Shown piece by piece: positions 59,801 to 64,000 of a stretch of DNA of 64,000 nucleotides. The DNA is taken from NCBI GenBank assembly GCA_033763695.1, contig JANRKB010000043.1:507229-571228 (forward strand), read 5' to 3'. Numbering within the stretch: position 1 is the stretch's first letter; each line of letters begins with the position of its first letter. The notes under the pieces were generated by a model that did no database searches, was not told the origin of the DNA, and was given only the letters and a program-made list of their open reading frames with translations. Position numbers and translations under genes: made by a program. The stretch comes from JANRKB01 sp033763695 (GTDB lineage Bacteria > Planctomycetota > Phycisphaerae > Phycisphaerales > UBA1924).

Positions 59801-59839
59801 CGGGCATTCGGCGCTTGATTCGAGAAGGTCGAACCCAGT

Positions 59840-60322
59840 TCATTTGCGTGGGCCGTCGATCGCCGCCTGGATCTTTGCGACGTCGATCTTGCCCATTTCC
59901 ATCATCGCCGTGAATGCGCGTTGTGAAACTTCGCCGCCGCGGGCCATCGCTTCCATCAAGATTCGCGGGGTGATCTGCCACGAAAGGCCCCACTTGTCCT
60001 TGCACCAGCCGCACGCGCTGGCGACCCCGCCATTGCCGATGATCGCGTTCCAGTATCGATCGGTCTCAGCCTGGTCCTCGGTGATGATTTGGAATGAGAA
60101 CGCTTCACTGTGCTTGAATGCGTCGCCGCCGTTGAGGCCGAGGCACTGCACGCCTCGAACGGTGAACTCGACCGTCAGGACATCACCCTTTTTGCCCCCG
60201 GGAAAGTCCGCGGGTGCGCGACAGATTGTGCCGACCGAGCTGTTGGGGAATGTCTTGGCGTAGAAGTTGGCCGCTTCCTCCGCGTGGTGGTTGTACCAAA
60301 GACAGATCGCGTACGTGTTCAT
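59840..60322 (-). CDS. VOC/PhnB-like protein
   Basis: A 160-residue protein of the vicinal-oxygen-chelate superfamily, PhnB/3-demethylubiquinone methyltransferase-like group. It begins YAICLWYNHHAEEAANFYAK and has TVEFTVRGVQCLGLNGGDAF, FSFQIITEDQAETDRYWNAI and the group-typical CGWCKDKWGLSWQITPRIL. Members are often annotated as glyoxalase-like; the reaction is unknown. AAGGA seven bases upstream is the ribosome site. Confidence 0.85.
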   Translation of the reverse strand: MNTYAICLWYNHHAEEAANFYAKTFPNSSVGTICRAPADFPGGKKGDVLTVEFTVRGVQCLGLNGGDAFKHSEAFSFQIITEDQAETDRYWNAIIGNGGVASACGWCKDKWGLSWQITPRILMEAMARGGEVSQRAFTAMMEMGKIDVAKIQAAIDGPRK

Positions 60323-60426
60323 GCAAGGGTCCTTTGGGCGCGTGAGGAGTTCGGTGGCGCTTCTTCAGTCGCGACAAACCGCGGTCGGCTGTGGACGTGC
60401 CGAGGGTGAGTTGCGACGTGACAAAC

Positions 60427-62028
60427 CTACAGCCTGCTCGCCGCGAGGCTCGCCAGTTCGCTGCGTTCGCTGCGGGCGAGGACGACGTGGCCGAACAACC
60501 CAAGCCCCTTCATCTTCTCGGCGGTGTACGACAGGCCGTTGGAGGATGAGTCGAGGTACGGATTATCAATCTGGCCGATGTCACCCGTCAGCACCAGTTT
60601 GGTGCCTTCGCCGACGCGGCTGGCGATGGTCTTCACTTCGTGCGGCGTCAGGTTCTGGGCTTCGTCGACGATCATGAACTGGTGCGGGATGCTGCGGCCG
60701 CGGATGTAGGTGAGCGGCTCGAGCACGAGCTTGCCGTCGGCCATGAGTTTCTGAATGCGCTGTTCGGACGAGTGGCTCTCGGCGGCCTGCATGTGGACGC
60801 CCTTGGTGCTCATGAGGTAGGAGAGGTTGTCAAAGATCGGCTGCATCCATGCCGTGAGTTTTTCGTCCTTGTCGCCGGGCAAATAGCCGATGTCGCGGCC
60901 CATGGGCATGATGGGGCGGGCGACGAGCAGCTTTTCATAGCGGCCTTCGCTGAAGACCTTGGTCATGCCCGCGGCGAGGGCGAGCATGGTCTTGCCGGTG
61001 CCTGCCGAGCCGAGCAGCGTGACGAGTTTGATCTCGTCATCCAGGAGCAGGTCGAGGGCCATGGTCTGCTGGACGTTGCGGGCCATGATGCCCGAGACGG
61101 GCTTGCGCGGGCCGCTGACGGGGATGACGTGCTCGGTCTCGCCCAGACGCCGCGCGAGACCGGTGTGGTTCTCGTCCTGGGCGTTCTTCATGACGATGAA
61201 CTGATTGGCGAGGATCTCGCGCTGATACTCGATGCCTTCGGGCGTCTTGCCGGCGACAAGGGGCTGCACGCGTTCGAGCGTGAGCAGGCGATCGCGATAG
61301 AGCTCGTCGATGAGTTCGCCTTCGCACGTGGCGGGCAGATAGCCGGTGTAAAGGCGGTCGGCATCGACCTTCTGGTTTTCAAAGTCCTCAGTGCGGATGC
61401 CCAGGGCGTCGGCCTTGATGCGGCAGGCGAGGTCCTTGGAGACAAACACGGTGGGGTACTTGCCGCGCTGGTGCAGGCGATAGGCGACGGCGATGATGCG
61501 GTTGTCGGGGCTGTCTTCGCGGAGTGCGGCGGGGCGTTCCTTGTCATCGACGTCGACGTCGATGCGGACGGTGCCGGTCTTGCCGTTGACGCCGGTGCTG
61601 GCACCCGCGCCCTGGATGGGGCCGAGTTCGCCCCAGTTGACGCCCTCGGTGAGGCGACCGGCGGCACGCAGGCGATCAAGGTGGCGGATGCACTCGCGGG
61701 CGTTGCGGCCCAGGTCGTCGTCCTTGCGCTTCATCTTGTCGAGTTCTTCGATGACGGCGAAGGGGATGACGAGGTTGTGCTCTTGGAACACGAAGAGCGC
61801 GCTGGGATTGTGCAGCACGACATTCGTGTCGATCACGAACTCTTTGATGCCGGTGTCGTCCGGCCCGGGCTTGGATGGGCGCATGGCGGGGACCTTGGAC
61901 GGGGCGGAGACGCCGTTGGCGTTGCTGGCCGCGGCGCTGGTCGCGGCAGTGTTCGTGCCGGGGATCGCGGGGGAGGCGATCGGTGAAGCGTTGGCGGCCG
62001 AACCCGTCGTCTTGGTCGTTGGAGGCAT
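60427..62028 (-). CDS. phoH: PhoH family ATPase with N-terminal PIN domain
   Basis: A 533-residue two-domain protein of the PhoH2/YlaK type. After a 60-residue Ala/Pro/Thr-rich start, a PIN ribonuclease domain begins KEFVIDTNVVLHNPSALFVF, with acidic residues in IEELDKMKR and SPDNRIIAVAYRLH. The PhoH domain has Walker A GSAGTGKTMLALAAG near residue 340 and Walker B FMIVDEAQNLTPHEV. PhoH2 proteins couple RNA unwinding to cleavage. A palindrome with its GGA loop sits just upstream of the ATG and overlaps the only GGAG. Confidence 0.9.
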   Translation of the reverse strand: MPPTTKTTGSAANASPIASPAIPGTNTAATSAAASNANGVSAPSKVPAMRPSKPGPDDTGIKEFVIDTNVVLHNPSALFVFQEHNLVIPFAVIEELDKMKRKDDDLGRNARECIRHLDRLRAAGRLTEGVNWGELGPIQGAGASTGVNGKTGTVRIDVDVDDKERPAALREDSPDNRIIAVAYRLHQRGKYPTVFVSKDLACRIKADALGIRTEDFENQKVDADRLYTGYLPATCEGELIDELYRDRLLTLERVQPLVAGKTPEGIEYQREILANQFIVMKNAQDENHTGLARRLGETEHVIPVSGPRKPVSGIMARNVQQTMALDLLLDDEIKLVTLLGSAGTGKTMLALAAGMTKVFSEGRYEKLLVARPIMPMGRDIGYLPGDKDEKLTAWMQPIFDNLSYLMSTKGVHMQAAESHSSEQRIQKLMADGKLVLEPLTYIRGRSIPHQFMIVDEAQNLTPHEVKTIASRVGEGTKLVLTGDIGQIDNPYLDSSSNGLSYTAEKMKGLGLFGHVVLARSERSELASLAASRL

Positions 62029-62035
62029 GGGGTGG

Positions 62036-62052
62036 TCGAAACTCCGTTTCGA
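62036..62052 (-). promoter_or_regulatory. Palindrome over the phoH ribosome site
   Basis: Seven-base arms TCGAAAC and GTTTCGA (minus strand) around GGA; with the next base this forms the only GGAG before the phoH ATG, seven bases from the right arm. It may be an operator or an RNA hairpin hiding the ribosome site. Confidence 0.45.
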
Positions 62053-62199
62053 ATACGACTCTCGGTGCGTTCCGTTGCACCGGTGGCCGGGACGGCGGTG
62101 CCGCCCGGGGCTCTCTCAGCCGCGCAGCATACAAAGTTCATCGGCTTGCCAAGGGGGGTCGCGTCAAGGTTGCGCAAAAGACGCCGCACAGCGCGCTCA

Positions 62200-62205
62200 T
62201 ATCCT
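62200..62205 (+). promoter_or_regulatory. Leaderless -10 of the class IV aminotransferase
   Basis: TATCCT, spacer GAGGGC, ATG. The spacer is purine-rich but too close to the ATG for normal Shine-Dalgarno use. Confidence 0.45.
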
Positions 62206-62211
62206 GAGGGC

Positions 62212-63162
62212 ATGCCCACGGTCTTTCTCAATGGCACATTCCTTGATGCCGCCGACGCCCGCGTCTCGGCGTTTGACGCCGGCGTGCAGCACGGTGTCGG
62301 ACTCTTTGAAACCATGCTGGCGGTGCTGGCCGCCGACGGCGTGCGGGTGATCGACGCGGAACAGCACGTGCGGCGGATCGCGGACTCGGCCCGGGCGCTG
62401 GGCTTGTCTGATTCCATCCGCGAGGCGGCATTGCTCGAGGCGGTGGAGCGGACGGTGGCGAAGGCGGAACTGCCGCGTGCGCGCGTGCGGCTGACGATCA
62501 CCGGCGGCGACCTGAATATGTTGGCGCGACCGATGCCCGGGGCGGGCGGCGAGGCTGCACGCCGCCACGACCCGACGATCCTGATCCATGCACAGCCGGC
62601 AACGGCGTATCCGGCCGAGATGTTCGAGCGGGGCGTGCGGGTGGCGTTCGCCGATCTGCGGGTCAATCCGCTCGATCCGTTCCAGGGGCACAAGACGCTG
62701 AACTACTGGCCGCGACTGCGCGAGCTGCAGGCCGCCGCGGCGAAGCAGTGTGGCGAGGCGCTGGTGTTTCAGGTGACGAACTACCTCGCGGGCGGCTGCG
62801 TGAGCAACGCCATCGTGATCAAGGATGGGCGTCTGATCACGCCGATCGCGCGGGGCGAAGAGCAGGACGTGGCGGATGCGGCGGGCGATGGCGTGGAGGG
62901 CGCGGTCGCGCCCAGTCCGGTGCTGCCGGGCGTCGTGCGTGAGCGCGTCCTGCGCTGGGCCGAGGAGCACGACGTCGACGTGGTGCGCCGGATGGTGAAC
63001 ATCGAGGACGTGCTGGGTGCGGACGAACTGGTGCTGACCAACTCGTCGTGGGGCGTGCTGCCCGTGACGCATGTGGAGTCCAAGGCGATCGCCGACGGGC
63101 GCGTCGGCCCGGTGTCTCGCGAGATGATCGAGGCGTGGCACGACCACGCAGGAACGAACTGA
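62212..63162 (+). CDS. Class IV PLP-dependent aminotransferase
   Basis: A 316-residue fold-type IV enzyme of the branched-chain aminotransferase / D-amino acid aminotransferase / aminodeoxychorismate lyase group. N-terminal VFLNGTFLDAADARVSAFDA and GLFETMLAV, the PLP lysine in PFQGHKTLNYW near residue 164, a variant of EALVFQVTNYLAGGCVSNA (normal E..N glutamate replaced by Q-V-T-N), and LTNSSWGVLPVTHV, the phosphate-binding S/T pattern. The exact reaction is not clear; the altered E to Q/V region hints at a non-standard substrate. Confidence 0.82.
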   Translation: MPTVFLNGTFLDAADARVSAFDAGVQHGVGLFETMLAVLAADGVRVIDAEQHVRRIADSARALGLSDSIREAALLEAVERTVAKAELPRARVRLTITGGDLNMLARPMPGAGGEAARRHDPTILIHAQPATAYPAEMFERGVRVAFADLRVNPLDPFQGHKTLNYWPRLRELQAAAAKQCGEALVFQVTNYLAGGCVSNAIVIKDGRLITPIARGEEQDVADAAGDGVEGAVAPSPVLPGVVRERVLRWAEEHDVDVVRRMVNIEDVLGADELVLTNSSWGVLPVTHVESKAIADGRVGPVSREMIEAWHDHAGTN

Positions 63163-63180
63163 GGCGTGGGGTTGAGGCGG

Positions 63181-63582
63181 TTACTGGCCGCCGCTGCGGG
63201 CCTTGGCCGCGCTGAAGAGCTCGCCCATGGGGTACTTGTTGAGCAGGACGAGGCTCTGGTTGGACTCGGCCTTGTAGACCATGAGGTCTTCGTTGCGGCT
63301 GTCGATGACGAAGACGAGTTCGTCGTTGTTGGCTTCAACGGTCATGACCGTGACGCCGCCCGCGTCGCTGACCAGTCCGGCGAGCGCGGTGGGCTCCATG
63401 CCGTGCGCTGCGATCAGACGCGTGATCTGGGCAACGCTGAGCGTGGCGAGGACGATGGCGGTGGCAATCAGCCCCGCACGGAGCAGGATGCTGCTCCAGC
63501 CCAGAACGGTAGTTGCGGCAGGGGCATTCGCGGCGTCGGGCTGCGAAGGGTGCGGGCTGCGCATGGTGTTGGTGCTGTTCAT
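63181..63582 (-). CDS. Small single-TM protein, first of a related pair
   Basis: A 133-residue protein with a polar N-terminus, one TM helix (ILLRAGLIATAIVLATLSV, about 31-49) and an external beta-rich part containing ELVFVIDSRNEDLMVYK. The gene upstream on the same strand (63595) has the same layout and a similar VYIVDSANQELIGVK strand, so the two look like diverged tandem duplicates. AAGGAG lies seven bases upstream. Function unknown. Confidence 0.7.
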   Translation of the reverse strand: MNSTNTMRSPHPSQPDAANAPAATTVLGWSSILLRAGLIATAIVLATLSVAQITRLIAAHGMEPTALAGLVSDAGGVTVMTVEANNDELVFVIDSRNEDLMVYKAESNQSLVLLNKYPMGELFSAAKARSGGQ

Positions 63583-63594
63583 GCGTGCTCCTTC

Positions 63595-63948
63595 TCAGCG
63601 GCCGCTGGGGGCCTTGCGGTCGTTGATGAGGTTGCGATAGCCCAGCGGAACGAGGCCCTTGCGGCTGGTGTCCCACTTCACGCCGATCAGTTCCTGGTTT
63701 GCGGAGTCGACGATGTACACGCCCTGCGCGTTGCCGGTGTTGAGCTTGCCGCTCACCATCGTGTACTGCCCGATCGCGCGCGGCGGGGTCGCGCCGGTGG
63801 AGCGGGGCTGGGCGTTGCCGGGCGTGGGGATCATCCACAGCACCATCGCCGCCAGGCCTAGGGCGACGTTGAGGGTGATCAGGCCCATGGGCGTGCGGCG
63901 TGGCGGTGCCGCCGGCGGCTGCGCGGCTGCGACGTTGTGCTGGTTCAT
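63595..63948 (-). CDS. Small single-TM protein, second of a related pair
   Basis: A 117-residue protein: Gln/Ala/Pro-rich start, TM helix LITLNVALGLAAMVLWMIP near 33-51, and a short outer domain with GVYIVDSANQELIGVKWD. It precedes the related gene at 63181 by 12 bases, in one operon. AAGGAG six bases before the ATG at 63948 fixes the start. The region upstream runs out of the window. Confidence 0.7.
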   Translation of the reverse strand: MNQHNVAAAQPPAAPPRRTPMGLITLNVALGLAAMVLWMIPTPGNAQPRSTGATPPRAIGQYTMVSGKLNTGNAQGVYIVDSANQELIGVKWDTSRKGLVPLGYRNLINDRKAPSGR

Positions 63949-64000
63949 GGTCTTCTCCTTCGCGGGCGGGCGTGCGGGCACGCCGCTCCCGCGGGTTGGC

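Larger units (their letters stand above)
59316..59807. repeat. 255-bp tandem duplication
   Basis: Unit 1 begins at 59316 and unit 2 at 59571. The three hairpins recur at offsets of 255, 255 and 256 bases (59318/59573, 59380/59635, 59509/59765). The sequence between hairpins is partly conserved (CGGGGAGGATG, GTGCTCTTGCCT, ATCACGCCCTCAGAGC) and partly replaced. Confidence 0.8.
59145..59839. other. Hairpin-rich gap with 255-bp tandem duplication
   Basis: About 700 bases without a gene, upstream of the POT transporter and downstream of the VOC gene. Six GTGCCA-family hairpins occupy 59318-59800 in two parallel sets of three. The first 165 bases show no structure. Confidence 0.7.

Noticed and set aside
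59145..59839. Possible CRISPR array, from regularly spaced repeats
   Set aside because: Only two long units, each with internal hairpins in opposite orientation and no short unique spacers; no cas genes are in the window.

Overview
The window is a GC-rich bacterial chromosome segment with dense coding on both strands. It carries no rRNA, tRNA, CRISPR array, phage or insertion sequence that I could find. The best fit is a planctomycete of the class Phycisphaerae. Supporting signs are secreted proteins ending in paired DxNxDG calcium-binding repeats (three copies), a protein with a VPSP...GRRRR C-terminal sorting tail, HAF-repeat and PQQ-propeller secreted proteins, a YdjY-type lipoprotein, a very long ResB-like protein and a glycine-rich Rho. 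The lineage is inferred from protein style, not from a marker gene.

Layout. 0.3-2.6 kb: serA and a single-pass membrane protein. 2.9-10.9 kb: an envelope block on the minus strand (LptF/LptG permease, GT39 glycosyltransferase, PAP2 phosphatase, second LptF/LptG permease, feoB), then feoA. 10.9-15.7 kb: sensor histidine kinase, miaB, a HepT/MNT toxin-antitoxin pair and a DUF5658-like membrane protein. 15.9-21.1 kb: a 1464-residue secreted PQQ-propeller protein and two small envelope proteins. 21.3-25.3 kb: GDP-fucose synthase, a GT4 glycosyltransferase and an Mrp-type ATPase. 25.6-34.9 kb: an LTxxQ periplasmic protein, a ResB-like protein, purE-purK, an EEP-fold membrane protein, surE and a PEP-CTERM-like protein. 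35.2-45.4 kb: two EF-hand-tailed secreted proteins, rho, cvpA, a SOUL protein and an MlaF-type ATPase. 45.6-52.2 kb: priA, murD, a YdjY lipoprotein and a phytase-like secreted protein. 52.8-64 kb: purU, a PfkB kinase, rpmI-rplT, a cupin, a POT transporter, a VOC protein, PhoH with a PIN domain, a class IV aminotransferase and two related small membrane proteins.

The genes are mainly housekeeping (serine, purine and one-carbon metabolism; replication restart; peptidoglycan; ribosome; termination) plus outer-membrane building and iron uptake. LptF/LptG, GT39, PAP2 and MlaF together point to a genuine lipopolysaccharide-containing outer membrane.

The most interesting content is non-coding. (1) A family of about 15 intergenic hairpins has a one-sided GTGCCA hexamer and a few conserved loops, but stems that differ from locus to locus while staying self-complementary. 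Three of them lie in a 255-bp tandem duplication. (2) Five copies of a double-hairpin repeat occur. (3) Purine-rich repeats abut two stop codons. (4) At least eleven genes have a TANNNT -10 element exactly six bases before an ATG or GTG and no Shine-Dalgarno sequence, implying widespread leaderless transcription.
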